DNA of 64,000 nucleotides from a bacterium (GCA_004562915.1 SFQZ01000029.1:1-64000), one strand, 5' to 3'. Shown: positions 7,608 through 17,119, counted from the stretch's first letter. Made by a program: numbers and translations. The notes: generated by a model not told the origin, from the sequence alone.

Positions 7608-8650
7608 GTCTTTCTGTTCATATTAAGAAAAAACTGGGTGATTTTCAGTTATGTATTGATTTGGAACATTCCGGAGGAATAACAGGAATTCTCGGTGCCT
7701 CAGGATGCGGAAAAAGCATGACATTAAAAAGCATAGCGGGCATAATAAAGCCAGATGAAGGGCAGATCATTCTGAATGGACGTGTACTTTTTGACAGTGA
7801 AAAAAGAATTAATCTGAAGCCTCAGGAGCGGGGAGTGGGGTATCTTTTTCAAAATTATGCATTGTTTCCCAATATGACTGTGGAACAGAATGTGCTCTGT
7901 GGTCTTAACAGGGAGAAAAACAGACGGCTACGCCACAGAAAAATGGAGGAAGCGGTGGAGATGATGGATCTTTCAGAGTATAAGAAACTGTATCCCCATC
8001 AACTGAGCGGCGGTCAGCAACAACGGACAGCTCTTGCAAGGATGCTGGTAAGTGAACCGGAACTCCTGCTTTTGGATGAGCCGTTCAGCGCTCTGGATTC
8101 TTATCTCCGGGAACAGATGCAGACGCAGGTAAGAGAGATTTTGGATCGATTTGGAAAGGATGTGCTGCTTGTAAGTCACAGCAGAGATGAGGTGTATTAT
8201 CTATGCAGTCAACTGGCGGTTATGGAATGGGGAAAAATCATTACTATGGGAAATACAAAGGCAGTGTTTGCCGATCCTCAAAGCCGTACGGCTGCGATTC
8301 TGACCGGCTGCAAAAATATTGCTGCTGCCAGAAAAATCAGTGAATATGAAGTGGAAGTTCCTGAATGGGGAATCCGGCTGAAAACAAAAAAAGCAGTGGA
8401 GGATTCGATTTGTGCAATAGGGATCCGCGCTCATTACTTTAATCCGAAGGCAAATGAAAATATGTTTCCTGTGGTGTGTTCCGGAGAGAGAGATGAACCT
8501 TTTGAGACCAGGATCCTGTTTCGCTATGTTAATCAATGTGAGGAAACCGCAGATATCTGGTGGAGGATTCCCAAAGACCGAAAACCGCAGCAGATGCCGG
8601 AAAAGCTTGGTATTGCACCTCAAAATGTGTTGCTGCTGTATCCGGAATAG
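7604..8650 (+). CDS. modC: Molybdate ABC transporter ATP-binding protein
   Basis: Product of 348 residues. The N-terminal ATPase domain has Walker A GASGCGKS (31-38), signature LSGGQQQR, Walker B LLLLDEPFSALD and switch histidine in VSHSRDE. The C-terminal ~110 residues are a TOBE-like regulatory region, less conserved than the ATPase. Energises molybdate import with ModB. Its start overlaps modB by 4 bases. Confidence 0.9.
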   Translation: MSLSVHIKKKLGDFQLCIDLEHSGGITGILGASGCGKSMTLKSIAGIIKPDEGQIILNGRVLFDSEKRINLKPQERGVGYLFQNYALFPNMTVEQNVLCGLNREKNRRLRHRKMEEAVEMMDLSEYKKLYPHQLSGGQQQRTALARMLVSEPELLLLDEPFSALDSYLREQMQTQVREILDRFGKDVLLVSHSRDEVYYLCSQLAVMEWGKIITMGNTKAVFADPQSRTAAILTGCKNIAAARKISEYEVEVPEWGIRLKTKKAVEDSICAIGIRAHYFNPKANENMFPVVCSGERDEPFETRILFRYVNQCEETADIWWRIPKDRKPQQMPEKLGIAPQNVLLLYPE

Positions 8651-8734
8651 AAAATTATTGGATAGATGGAACGGTGTCATGAATATCTGCAGGAAATAAA
8701 AGAATATTATGAAGCAGGGAGGAAAGGAAGAGTT

Positions 8735-9757
8735 ATGAAATTAATTCGAACAGAGGATGCTGTGGGACAGGTACTGTGTCACGACATCACGCAGATTATT
8801 AAGGATGTGACCAAAGGAGCCCGGTTTCGAAAAGGTCATATTGTGACAGAAGATGATATACCTGTACTACTGAATCTGGGAAAGGAGCATCTGTATGTCT
8901 GGGAGAAAGATGATACGGTGTATCATGAAAATGAGGCGGCTCAGATTTTGTGTGATGTCTGTATCAATGAGCATATGATTCCTTCTGAAGTAAAAGAAGG
9001 GAAAATTGAGCTCAGTGCAGAATGTGACGGATTGTTCCGCATGGATGTAGAACGCCTGAATGAAATAAATGATATTGAACAGGTGATGATTGCATCAAGG
9101 CATACCAATTCTCCGGTTCACAGAGGGGATAAGCTTTTGGGAACCAGGGTGAATCCACTGGTGATTAAAAAAGAAAAAATGAAACGGGTTAAAGAGATAG
9201 CAGGAGAAAAACCATTGTGTGAACTGCTTCCTTATCAGATAAAAAAGGCAGGAATCATTACCACTGGAAATGAAGTGTATTACGGAAGAATAAAAGATAC
9301 ATTTACTCCGGTGGTAGTAAAAAAACTGGAGGAATACCATATTCGTACGGAAGAACACACGATTATCAATGATGATAAAGCAAAAATCACGGCTGCGATC
9401 CTTGAACTGAAAGAAAAGGGATGTGAACTAATCATCACCACAGGGGGAATGAGTGTTGATCCGGATGACCAGACACCGGGAGCAATCAAGGAAAGCGGTG
9501 CCGGGATAGTTTCTTACGGCGCGCCGGTTCTTCCGGGAGCTATGTTCTGTCTGGCATATTTTGAGGATGGAACAGCTGTCATGGGATTGCCGGGCTGTGT
9601 TATGTATGCGAAGACTACGATTTTTGATCTGATGCTTCCAAGAGTGGCAGCAAAAGTGCCGATCACACGCAGAGATATTACCGGTCTTGGACATGGAGGT
9701 CTGTGTCTGGGGTGTGTACAATGTCATTATCCAGCCTGCAGCTTTGGGAAAATTTGA
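8735..9757 (+). CDS. MoeA-like molybdopterin-binding protein with a cysteine-rich tail
   Basis: Product of 340 residues. The C-terminal half is a MoCF/MoeA-type domain (AGIITTGNEVYYGRIKD, ITTGGMSVDPDDQTPGAI, GAPVLPGAMF, MGLPGCVMY). It is likely to handle molybdate insertion into adenylated molybdopterin or a related step. The N-terminal part is shorter than classic MoeA (about 400). The last ~25 residues, GLGHGGLCLGCVQCHYPAC and three or so more, hold four cysteines and a histidine, which could bind metal. Start at 8735 chosen for AGGAAAGGAAG just upstream; the open frame runs 23 codons further left. Fifth-position partners are the moa genes, supporting the cofactor role. Confidence 0.8.
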   Translation: MKLIRTEDAVGQVLCHDITQIIKDVTKGARFRKGHIVTEDDIPVLLNLGKEHLYVWEKDDTVYHENEAAQILCDVCINEHMIPSEVKEGKIELSAECDGLFRMDVERLNEINDIEQVMIASRHTNSPVHRGDKLLGTRVNPLVIKKEKMKRVKEIAGEKPLCELLPYQIKKAGIITTGNEVYYGRIKDTFTPVVVKKLEEYHIRTEEHTIINDDKAKITAAILELKEKGCELIITTGGMSVDPDDQTPGAIKESGAGIVSYGAPVLPGAMFCLAYFEDGTAVMGLPGCVMYAKTTIFDLMLPRVAAKVPITRRDITGLGHGGLCLGCVQCHYPACSFGKI

Positions 9758-9793
9758 CGAAAAGACAGCGAAAGGGAAAGGCCAGGTGTTATT

Positions 9794-10273
9794 ATGACCG
9801 GTAGATGGAATCATTTTGATATGTCCGGAAATGCAGTTATGGTGGATGTGTCTGATAAAGATGTTACGGTCCGTACCGCTTCTGCTACTGGAGCAATACG
9901 GGTAAATAAAGAGATTATGGATGCGGTTGTCCATGGAAATGTAAAAAAAGGAGATGTGCTGGGAGTGGCAAGAGTGGCTGGCATTATGGCTGCCAAGCAG
10001 ACCTGGTCTTTGATTCCTATGTGCCATCCGCTGTGTATCCGAAAGTGTACGATTGATTTTGAAACAGACGTTGAAAAATCGGAGATACGGGTGATATCTA
10101 CTGTAAAAGTAGAGGAAAAGACAGGGGTGGAGATGGAGGCATTGACTGCCGCTTCTGTTGCTCTGCTGACCATTTACGATATGTGCAAAGCAATTGATAA
10201 GAGGATGGAGATTACGGGTGTCCATCTGCTGACAAAAACCGGAGGAAAAAGCGGGAATTTTCAATATGATTGA
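9794..10273 (+). CDS. moaC: Cyclic pyranopterin monophosphate synthase
   Basis: Product of 159 residues, the normal MoaC length. With MoaA it converts GTP to cyclic pyranopterin monophosphate, the first stage of molybdopterin synthesis. Visible family signatures are HFDMSGNAVMVDVSDK at the start, the catalytic-site IPMCHPL and VEEKTGVEMEALTAASVA, and MCKAIDK with the conserved lysine. It overlaps moaA by 8 bases. Confidence 0.93.
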   Translation: MTGRWNHFDMSGNAVMVDVSDKDVTVRTASATGAIRVNKEIMDAVVHGNVKKGDVLGVARVAGIMAAKQTWSLIPMCHPLCIRKCTIDFETDVEKSEIRVISTVKVEEKTGVEMEALTAASVALLTIYDMCKAIDKRMEITGVHLLTKTGGKSGNFQYD

Positions 10274-11240
10274 CGGGCATGGAAGAAATATAGAATATAT
10301 CAGAATTTCCGTAACGGATCGCTGTAATCTTCGCTGTACTTATTGTATGCCAGAAGAAGGCATTCCTGTCGTAGATCACCAGGAGATTTTAAGTTATGAC
10401 GAAATTGCTAAACTGGTGGAAATATTTGCCGATATCGGTATCAGGAAAATAAAGCTGACGGGTGGAGAGCCTTTGGTTCGAAAAGGAATTCCGAATCTGG
10501 TGAAACAGCTGAAAAGCATTCCGGGAGTGGAGCAGGTAACTTTGACAACGAATGGAATTATGCTGGAAGAAATGCTGGAAGAACTGGCTTATGCGGGACT
10601 GGACGGAATTAATCTGAGTCTGGACACTCTGAATTCTGAGGTATATGAACAGATTACGCGAAAACAGGAGTTTTCAAAGGTCATAAGTGGGTTGAAGAAA
10701 GCACTTGCCTATCCGGAAATTCCACTGAAGATTAACTGTGTACCTATGGGGCTGCCTGGGCAGGATGTATATGAGTTGGCTGAACTGGCAAGAAAATACA
10801 GGGTTCATGTGCGGTATATTGAGATGATGCCGATCGGACTTGGAAAACAGTTTGAACCACAATTTGAGGATGAGATACTGACTGTATTGGAACAACATTA
10901 CGGAAAACGCGAAAAATATGAGGGGAAACTGGGAAACGGGCCGGGACATTATTATACCTTTCCTGGATTTATAGGGAAAATAGGTTTTATCAGCGCAATC
11001 AGTCATAAGTTCTGCAATCGCTGCAACAGAGTAAGGATGACGTCCCAGGGGTTTTTAAAGACTTGTCTGCAGTATGAAGCCGGGATTGATCTCAAACAGA
11101 TGTTGCGTCAGGGAGCAGGCAGAGAAGAATTGCGATTGGCAATAGAGGAAGCCATCGTGCGAAAACAGACGGGTCATCAGTTCGGAGAAAGTTCGGATGA
11201 AAATGGTGAGACACATATGATGTCACAGATTGGAGGATGA
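10266..11240 (+). CDS. moaA: GTP 3',8-cyclase (radical SAM)
   Basis: Product of 324 residues. The N-terminal radical SAM cluster is in DRCNLRCTYCMPE (C-x3-C-x2-C); the second, GTP-binding Fe-S cluster uses CNRCNRVRMTSQGFLKTC (C-x2-C-x13-C). TGGEPLVRKG follows the first cluster as expected. It catalyses the first step from GTP with MoaC. Two Fe-S clusters make it oxygen-sensitive, in line with an anaerobe. The reading frame overlaps moaC and the mog gene by 8 and 4 bases. Confidence 0.94.
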   Translation: MIDGHGRNIEYIRISVTDRCNLRCTYCMPEEGIPVVDHQEILSYDEIAKLVEIFADIGIRKIKLTGGEPLVRKGIPNLVKQLKSIPGVEQVTLTTNGIMLEEMLEELAYAGLDGINLSLDTLNSEVYEQITRKQEFSKVISGLKKALAYPEIPLKINCVPMGLPGQDVYELAELARKYRVHVRYIEMMPIGLGKQFEPQFEDEILTVLEQHYGKREKYEGKLGNGPGHYYTFPGFIGKIGFISAISHKFCNRCNRVRMTSQGFLKTCLQYEAGIDLKQMLRQGAGREELRLAIEEAIVRKQTGHQFGESSDENGETHMMSQIGG

Positions 11241-11740
11241 GTATTGTGAACAAAAGAGTTGCGATTATTGTATCCAGCGACAGCGGATATAGAGGAGAAC
11301 GGGAGGACCTAAGCGGTCCGGAGATTCGGCGTATCGTGGAGAAGAATGGATATCAGGTGGTTTCCACCGTTATTTTGCCGGATGAGCAGGAAGTTTTGAG
11401 TGAAGAGATGAAACGGATTGCAGATGAAAATCAGGCGGATCTGATTCTTACAACTGGTGGAACAGGATTTTCTCCCAGAGATTGCATGCCAGAGGCAACT
11501 CTTGCAGTGGCAGAGCGGCTCGTACCAGGGATTCCGGAGGCTATGCGGACCTTTAGTATGCAGTTCACCAAACGGTCCATGCTGAGCAGAAGTGCGGCTG
11601 GAATACGAAAAAAGACGTTGATCATCAATCTTCCGGGCAGCCCGAAAGCAGTAAGGGAGTGTCTGGAATATATCATCAGTGAATTGGCACATGGGCTGGA
11701 TATTTTGACAGGTGAGGCATCGAACTGTGCCAGAAAGTAG
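11237..11740 (+). CDS. mog: Molybdopterin adenylyltransferase (MogA/MoaB family)
   Basis: Product of 167 residues, a single MoCF domain. Signatures: VAIIVSSDSGYRGEREDLSG, LILTTGGTGFSPRDCMPEAT and LIINLPGSPKAVRECLE. It activates molybdopterin by adenylation before metal insertion. Whether it is MogA or MoaB cannot be settled by eye. It overlaps the moaA stop and is 6 nt from the MOSC gene. Confidence 0.88.
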   Translation: MSIVNKRVAIIVSSDSGYRGEREDLSGPEIRRIVEKNGYQVVSTVILPDEQEVLSEEMKRIADENQADLILTTGGTGFSPRDCMPEATLAVAERLVPGIPEAMRTFSMQFTKRSMLSRSAAGIRKKTLIINLPGSPKAVRECLEYIISELAHGLDILTGEASNCARK

Positions 11741-11746
11741 AAAGTT

Positions 11747-12178
11747 ATGGGAAAAGTGATGGCAGTATGCATTAGTGAAAAAAAAGGTACACAGAAAAAG
11801 AATATTCACGAAGCCGTGGTTATTGAGGATTTCGGAATCGAAAAGGATGCTCATGCAGGCAAATGGCACCGTCAGGTGAGTCTGTTGTCGTATGAAAAAA
11901 TTGAAGAGTTTAAGGCAAAGGGAGCTCCATTACAGGATGGAGCTTTTGGAGAAAATTTGATTGTAAGCGGATTCGATTTTAAGAGTCTGCCAATTGGAAC
12001 AAAATTTCGCTGCAATGATGTGCTGCTGGAACTGACACAAATTGGAAAACAGTGTCACAGCGGATGTGAAATTTATAAGATTATGGGCGACTGTATCATG
12101 CCAAGGGAAGGAGTATTTACCAGAGTCCTTCATGGAGGAATCATCAGAGAGGGGGATGAACTGGTAATAGAACCATAG
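11747..12178 (+). CDS. MOSC domain-containing protein
   Basis: Product of 143 residues that is nearly all MOSC domain. The conserved cysteine lies in IGKQCHSGCEIYKIMGDCIM, and GIEKDAHAGKWHRQVSLLS is the usual N-terminal signature. MOSC proteins carry or transfer sulfur for the molybdenum cofactor. It is the last gene of the mod-moa operon, followed only by a small CTGCAT/ATGCAG hairpin (12183-12198). Confidence 0.87.
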   Translation: MGKVMAVCISEKKGTQKKNIHEAVVIEDFGIEKDAHAGKWHRQVSLLSYEKIEEFKAKGAPLQDGAFGENLIVSGFDFKSLPIGTKFRCNDVLLELTQIGKQCHSGCEIYKIMGDCIMPREGVFTRVLHGGIIREGDELVIEP

Positions 12179-12200
12179 AAGCTGCATTTTTATGCAGAAA

Positions 12201-12590
12201 TCAGCACCAACAGTAGATTTTTGACTGTTCCATATAATCAGAGAAAGGTATATTCTCACAATTGCTCATACTGAATTCTCCGGCAGAGGTGCGGATTTTG
12301 CAGTTTTTGGTATCTTCATAACCAGCATCTTGTAAATATCTGGAAAACATGTAAGCATCGTTCATGCTCTCTGAGGTTTCGTCTCCATCGGAATTGTATA
12401 CTTTCATATGGATGTTGTCACCTTCTATGTAAGGACCTACAAGTACGCCTGCCAGATCCAGTCCGAAATTTCTGTTATGAATTTTTCGAAATACATTTTT
12501 ATCAAATTCATCTCTGTTTTTATTCACATCGAAAATCAGATAGTCACTTCCTGTGCCATAGTATTTGTGAAAAATCATTTCTTTTGCCAT
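12201..12590 (-). CDS. One-domain DapF-like (diaminopimelate epimerase fold) protein
   Basis: Product of 129 residues. MIFHKYYGTGSDYLIFD and VYNSDGDETSESMNDAYMF resemble the first domain of diaminopimelate epimerase (GNDYVYFD and YNADGSxAEMCGNGxRC). Two things are missing: the second domain of about 130 residues, and the catalytic cysteine of the first domain, replaced by the SESMNDAY stretch. It should therefore be inactive as an epimerase. AAGGAGAG precedes the ATG, so it looks expressed. It converges on the molybdopterin operon and diverges from the AraC gene. Could be a regulator, a decoy subunit or a remnant. Confidence 0.65.
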   Translation of the reverse strand: MAKEMIFHKYYGTGSDYLIFDVNKNRDEFDKNVFRKIHNRNFGLDLAGVLVGPYIEGDNIHMKVYNSDGDETSESMNDAYMFSRYLQDAGYEDTKNCKIRTSAGEFSMSNCENIPFSDYMEQSKIYCWC

Positions 12591-12762
12591 AACATTTCTC
12601 TCCTTAATGAAATAGGTTTTAAATCCATATGCTCAGACGCATTTTGCTGATCTGTACTATATTATATCAGCGATTAATTTAAAAGTAATTGAAAATTATG
12701 TCATATTTATTTAAAATAGTGCTATATTAAATCCGAAATCAGCAGAGAAAGGAATATCCGAT

Positions 12763-13611
12763 ATGAGTAATTATCGAAGAAGTGGATATCTGAAAAGCGA
12801 ATATAAGCTTTTTTATCTCACAGACAGTAAACCGGGAGAATTTGAATATCATTTTCATGATTTTCATAAACTGCTCATTTTTATGGAAGGGGATGTGACC
12901 TATTCGATTGAAGGACGGGACTATGATCTGCAGCCGGGGGATATTATACTGATCAATGCCGGAGAAATCCATCGTCCGCAGATACGAAGTCAGATTCCGT
13001 ACAGAAGAATGATCGCTTATATTTCACAGGACTTTTTTGCTTCTTATCAAGAAGATGGTTTTTCCCTTTTCTATTGTTTTGAGCAGGCAAAAAAAATGAA
13101 TTCAAATCTGATCCAGCTGCCAAAAGGCGGAGCCAACCATCTCCAGCCAATTGTAAAAGACCTGGTGAATTCTTTTGTAAAAGAAAATTTCTGTGGGAAC
13201 TTGTATCAGAAAATTAAACTGGTTGAATATCTGATTCTTTTGAATCAGTATATCCTTGAAAAAACCGGTGTCTATCTGCAGGCAAGGACAGACAATCCAT
13301 TGATACGCAATATTCTTGACTATATCAATGAACACATAACAGAAGAGCTGTCAATTGACCGGATCGCAGAACATATGTATATGAATCGCTCTTACCTGAT
13401 GCATCTGTTCAAAGCGGAGACAGGTTATACGATTGGGAAGTATATTACAGAGAAAAGGCTGTTTTTATCCAATCATCTGATTTCACAGGGTATTCCGATA
13501 ACAGAAGCATGTTACAAAAGTGGATTTCAGAATTACTCTACATTTTTTCAGGCATATAAAAATAAATATCATGTTTCTCCAAAACAAGGGCAGAATGTGA
13601 CAGAAAAATAA
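12763..13611 (+). CDS. AraC-family transcriptional regulator with cupin sensor
   Basis: Product of 282 residues. Residues ~15-95 form a cupin (HFHDFHKLLIFMEGDVTYSIEG, LQPGDIILINAGEIH), the sugar- or small-molecule-sensing part. The last ~100 residues hold two AraC helix-turn-helices (SIDRIAEHMYMNRSYLMHLF; ITEACYKSGFQNYSTFFQAY). The likely target is the divergent DapF-like gene or itself. The effector cannot be predicted. Confidence 0.85.
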   Translation: MSNYRRSGYLKSEYKLFYLTDSKPGEFEYHFHDFHKLLIFMEGDVTYSIEGRDYDLQPGDIILINAGEIHRPQIRSQIPYRRMIAYISQDFFASYQEDGFSLFYCFEQAKKMNSNLIQLPKGGANHLQPIVKDLVNSFVKENFCGNLYQKIKLVEYLILLNQYILEKTGVYLQARTDNPLIRNILDYINEHITEELSIDRIAEHMYMNRSYLMHLFKAETGYTIGKYITEKRLFLSNHLISQGIPITEACYKSGFQNYSTFFQAYKNKYHVSPKQGQNVTEK

Positions 13612-13753
13612 TGCGGGAAGTTATAGTAAAGCAGGGTGTTGCAAGGTGTTCAGAGGTGGGTTATAATAGTCGCATGGCCAAATGAACGTATAACTGTGTT
13701 GGAATCAGAAAAATGACGTACATAGCTGAAATTTATTATGAGGAGTGAAAAAT

Positions 13754-14233
13754 TTGTCTATTGAAAGAGTACGAAATTATTTTCGTAAATATAATATGGA
13801 AAATAGAATTCAGGAGTTTGATGTTTCGAGTGCCACAGTGGAACTGGCTGCCCAGGCATTAAACTGCGAGCCAAAAAGAATTGCCAAAACATTGTCTTTT
13901 ATGACGAAGGATTATGCGATCCTTGTGGTGACAGCAGGAGATGCGAAAGTTGACAATCACAAGTATAAAGAAAAATTCGGGTTGAAAGCGAAAATGCTGA
14001 CCTTTGATGAGGTTGAGACTCTGATTGGACATGGAGTTGGAGGCGTATGTCCTTTTGGAATCAATGACGGAATTCCGGTTTATCTGGATGAATCTCTGAA
14101 ACGTTTTGAGACAGTTTTTCCAGCCTGCGGAAGCAGCAACAGCGCGATTGAACTTACCATTCCTGAACTGGAAAAATATTCCGGATTTACGGAGTGGGTG
14201 GATGTTTGTAAAGGATGGAATGAAAATCAGTAA
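13754..14233 (+). CDS. YbaK/EbsC-type aminoacyl-tRNA deacylase
   Basis: Product of 159 residues. YbaK-fold signatures are AKTLSFMTKDYAILVVTAGDAKVDNHKYKE split over residues 40-75 and GHGVGGVCPFGI, with the conserved lysine in AKTL. Members free mischarged tRNAs (Cys-tRNA-Pro or Ala-tRNA-Pro). The TTG at 13754 is chosen because AGGAG lies 8 nt before it; the GTG at 13745 overlaps that ribosome site. Confidence 0.85.
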   Translation: MSIERVRNYFRKYNMENRIQEFDVSSATVELAAQALNCEPKRIAKTLSFMTKDYAILVVTAGDAKVDNHKYKEKFGLKAKMLTFDEVETLIGHGVGGVCPFGINDGIPVYLDESLKRFETVFPACGSSNSAIELTIPELEKYSGFTEWVDVCKGWNENQ

Positions 14234-14269
14234 ATCCGGATGCTATATTCGGAAAGAATGGGAAATGTG

Positions 14270-15016
14270 ATGGATTATAAGCTTTTATTAGATACCGCTG
14301 TATTCGCGGGCGAAGTATTGATGAAAAGCGGTGCGGAAACTTATCGTGTGGAAGATACCATGTACCGTATTTTAAAAAAATCAGATCTGAAGACAGTGGA
14401 AGTGCTGGTAATGATGACGGGATTTGTCGCTACACTGGATGATCCGTCGATCGACTCACTTACTGTAGTCAGGAGAATCACCAGCAGAGGAACAAATCTG
14501 GATAAAATTGACAGGGTAAACAGGATATCCAGAGAATTTTGTGCGGATCATATTACACTGGATGAGACATTTCACAGAATGAAGGCATTGTGGCGGGAAC
14601 CCGGGGCGCATTTTCGTAGAATTATTCCGATGGCAGCGATCACCGGAGGATTTGCCATTATGTTTGGCGGTACATTACCGGAAGCAGCCGTAGCTTCGAT
14701 GGTTGGAATTATCGCTTCCTTTGTTCTGATACTCTGTCGTAAATACAGAGTGCATACCTTTCTGGAAAGTATTGTATGCTGTGCGGTGATGGCTATGGTG
14801 ATTGGAGTTGTGGTAAAAAGACTTCCGGGAACTTATAATAAAGATCTTTTGATCATCAGTTCTATCATGCCGTTTGTACCGGGAGCTGCGATTACGAATG
14901 CCGTATTTGATATCCTGCACGGAGATTATCTTTCCGGTGTGGCGAGAGCGGCAGAGGCGTTTGTTGTGGCAGCAGCTGTAGCATTGGGAATAGGTATCGG
15001 AATGAGTATGATCTGA
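14270..15016 (+). CDS. Threonine/serine exporter, N-terminal half (ThrE/DUF1212)
   Basis: Product of 248 residues. A cytoplasmic N-terminal ~115 residues (DTAVFAGEVLMKSGAETYRVEDTM in the usual place) is followed by about five membrane segments with PFVPGAAITNAVFDI, the ThrE signature. In this family the transporter is split, and the second half is the next gene, 15 nt downstream. The ATG at 14270 fits family starts; an open frame begins 10 codons earlier. Predicted to export threonine or serine. Confidence 0.85.
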   Translation: MDYKLLLDTAVFAGEVLMKSGAETYRVEDTMYRILKKSDLKTVEVLVMMTGFVATLDDPSIDSLTVVRRITSRGTNLDKIDRVNRISREFCADHITLDETFHRMKALWREPGAHFRRIIPMAAITGGFAIMFGGTLPEAAVASMVGIIASFVLILCRKYRVHTFLESIVCCAVMAMVIGVVVKRLPGTYNKDLLIISSIMPFVPGAAITNAVFDILHGDYLSGVARAAEAFVVAAAVALGIGIGMSMI

Positions 15017-15031
15017 TAGGAGAGATAACGT

Positions 15032-15502
15032 ATGGATGTTGTGGAAATGATCAGACAGAGCATCGGTGGTTTGATTGCAGTGATTGGTTTTGGAACAGTG
15101 CTCAGAGTCCCGAAGAGATTTTTAATCTGGGGAGGTATTGACGGAGCTATAGGCTGGTTTGTTTATCTGATCGCAGGGCAGTTTACAGATTCGATTCTTT
15201 TAAGTACCTTTGCGGGTGCAGTTGTGATTTCTGCGGGCGCACATATCTGTGCCAGAGTATTTAAAACACCGGTTACTATGTTTTTGCTTCCGGCAAATAT
15301 GACACTGGTGCCGGGAGCAGGAATGTATCGCGTTGTTTATTATGTCCTGAAATCACAAAATCAGATGTCCACGTATTATCTGCTGCAGACCCTGCAAGTG
15401 GCAGGAACGATTGCAGTGGCGATTTTTGTGGTAAATATTTTACTGGGGAATTTTATAAGCGGTGTGAGGGAAATCAGGAAAAAAGCAATAGAAGACAAAT
15501 GA
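15032..15502 (+). CDS. Threonine/serine exporter, C-terminal half (ThrE_2/DUF3815)
   Basis: Product of 156 residues, four membrane segments and the motif LPANMTLVPGAGMYR, which mirrors VPGAAI of its partner. It should form the second half of the exporter with the preceding protein. AGGAGAG lies just before the ATG. Confidence 0.85.
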   Translation: MDVVEMIRQSIGGLIAVIGFGTVLRVPKRFLIWGGIDGAIGWFVYLIAGQFTDSILLSTFAGAVVISAGAHICARVFKTPVTMFLLPANMTLVPGAGMYRVVYYVLKSQNQMSTYYLLQTLQVAGTIAVAIFVVNILLGNFISGVREIRKKAIEDK

Positions 15503-15569
15503 AAATTTAGAGTATATATTTATTATAGATGCATAAATTGACCAGAAGATAAGATGATGGGAGAAAGTC

Positions 15570-17030
15570 ATGGGGAGAGAATTACCAAAGGGAAAAAAAG
15601 GTTTGGCACTGAAACTTGGTATAGGAGCAGGTTGTCTGATTCTGGCAGCAGGTATCGGATACTATGGATGGCAAACCTATTATTTTAAGGATAAATTTTT
15701 TAAGGGGACTGTGATCAATCATATCAAATGTGAGGAATTAAATGTGGATCAGGTGGAAGAACTGATTCGTGAGAAAGTAGAGGATTATAGTATCCAGATA
15801 GAATTTCGTGAGGGTGTGACGGAGGAAATCAGCGGAAATGACATAGATTACCAATACGTCAGTGACGGTTCTGTGGAAAAACTTATGGAAGAGCAAAAAC
15901 CTCTTTTATGGATTACAGGTTATTTCTCGGAAAAGGAATATGAGATTACTCACAATATTGCGTTTGATGAGCAAAAGCTGGAAAAGAAAATAGAAGGATT
16001 GGACAGTATGAAAGAGGATGCTCAGCAGGAGCCGGAAGATGCTTATGTGATCTTTGAAGAGGAAAGCTTCATGATTAAGGAAGAGGTATACGGCACGAAA
16101 CTGAAAGAAGATGTGCTGAAAAATGCGGTATGTGAAGCAGTTCAAAATAGTGAGACATCTGTATCGGCAGAAGAAAAAGACGCATATGTGATGCCGGAAC
16201 TGACAAAAGAGAGTGAAGAAATTATAAAAGAGCAGGAGCAGTTGAATGAACTTGTAAAAGTAAGCGTGACCTACAAACTGCCGAATGGAAAAAAAGTGCT
16301 GAATGGTAATACGCTGCGAAAATGGCTGGATGTGGATGAAGACGGTAACTATTCCATGGATGAAGAAAAGTTCGAGAAAAAGATAAAGGAATATGTGGAA
16401 AAGCTTGCTGAAGAAGTTGACACCGTTGGGAAAGAACGTCCGTTTCACACTACCTCCGGACTTGACGTTACAGTGACGGGCGGAAGTTACGGGTGGAAAA
16501 TCAATCAGAAAAAAGAGATTAAAGCTCTGACTGAAAATATAAAAAATCAGGAAATCGTGACCAGAAAACCTAAATATTCCAGTAAAGAACTTTACACGGA
16601 AAATAATGGTCTTGGAGATACTTACATAGAAGTAAATCTTACAGAACAGCATCTTTATTATTATCAAAAGGGAAACGTTGTAATGGATACACCAATTGTG
16701 TCAGGAAGAATGACCAGAGACCGTTTTACGCCTCCGGGAGTATATTTTCTGACCTATAAAACAACAGACCGAATTCTTCGGGGCGCCCCCGGACCGGATG
16801 GACAGCCAAGCTATGAGTCACATGTGAACTTCTGGATGCCGTTCAACGGAGGGATAGGACTTCATGACGCAAGCTGGCGAAGCTCATACGGAGGAACTAT
16901 TTACAAATACAATGGCTCCCATGGGTGCATTAACCTGCCATATTCAGCAGCAAAAGAAATATATGGTTTGATTGACAAAGAGACACCGATCGTTTGCGTA
17001 TACAATGATGGGTACAGTTTGATCGGATGA
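15570..17030 (+). CDS. L,D-transpeptidase with peptidoglycan-binding domain
   Basis: Product of 486 residues. A single membrane anchor (residues ~13-32) is followed by a large extracellular region with the PG_binding_4-like domain, then a YkuD catalytic domain over the last ~130 residues. The active site GLHDASW plus SHGCINLP carries the catalytic histidines and cysteine. It cross-links or trims peptidoglycan through 3-3 links, insensitive to most beta-lactams. The gene stands alone and its 3' end is followed by a structured repeat. Confidence 0.9.
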   Translation: MGRELPKGKKGLALKLGIGAGCLILAAGIGYYGWQTYYFKDKFFKGTVINHIKCEELNVDQVEELIREKVEDYSIQIEFREGVTEEISGNDIDYQYVSDGSVEKLMEEQKPLLWITGYFSEKEYEITHNIAFDEQKLEKKIEGLDSMKEDAQQEPEDAYVIFEEESFMIKEEVYGTKLKEDVLKNAVCEAVQNSETSVSAEEKDAYVMPELTKESEEIIKEQEQLNELVKVSVTYKLPNGKKVLNGNTLRKWLDVDEDGNYSMDEEKFEKKIKEYVEKLAEEVDTVGKERPFHTTSGLDVTVTGGSYGWKINQKKEIKALTENIKNQEIVTRKPKYSSKELYTENNGLGDTYIEVNLTEQHLYYYQKGNVVMDTPIVSGRMTRDRFTPPGVYFLTYKTTDRILRGAPGPDGQPSYESHVNFWMPFNGGIGLHDASWRSSYGGTIYKYNGSHGCINLPYSAAKEIYGLIDKETPIVCVYNDGYSLIG

Positions 17031-17119
17031 TTACTTTTGATTCGTGTGAGACGTGCAGAAAATCATTCGTGGAGGCGTGTGGAGAAGAGTATATGCTGTG
17101 CCATTTTGTATCGTGTGAA

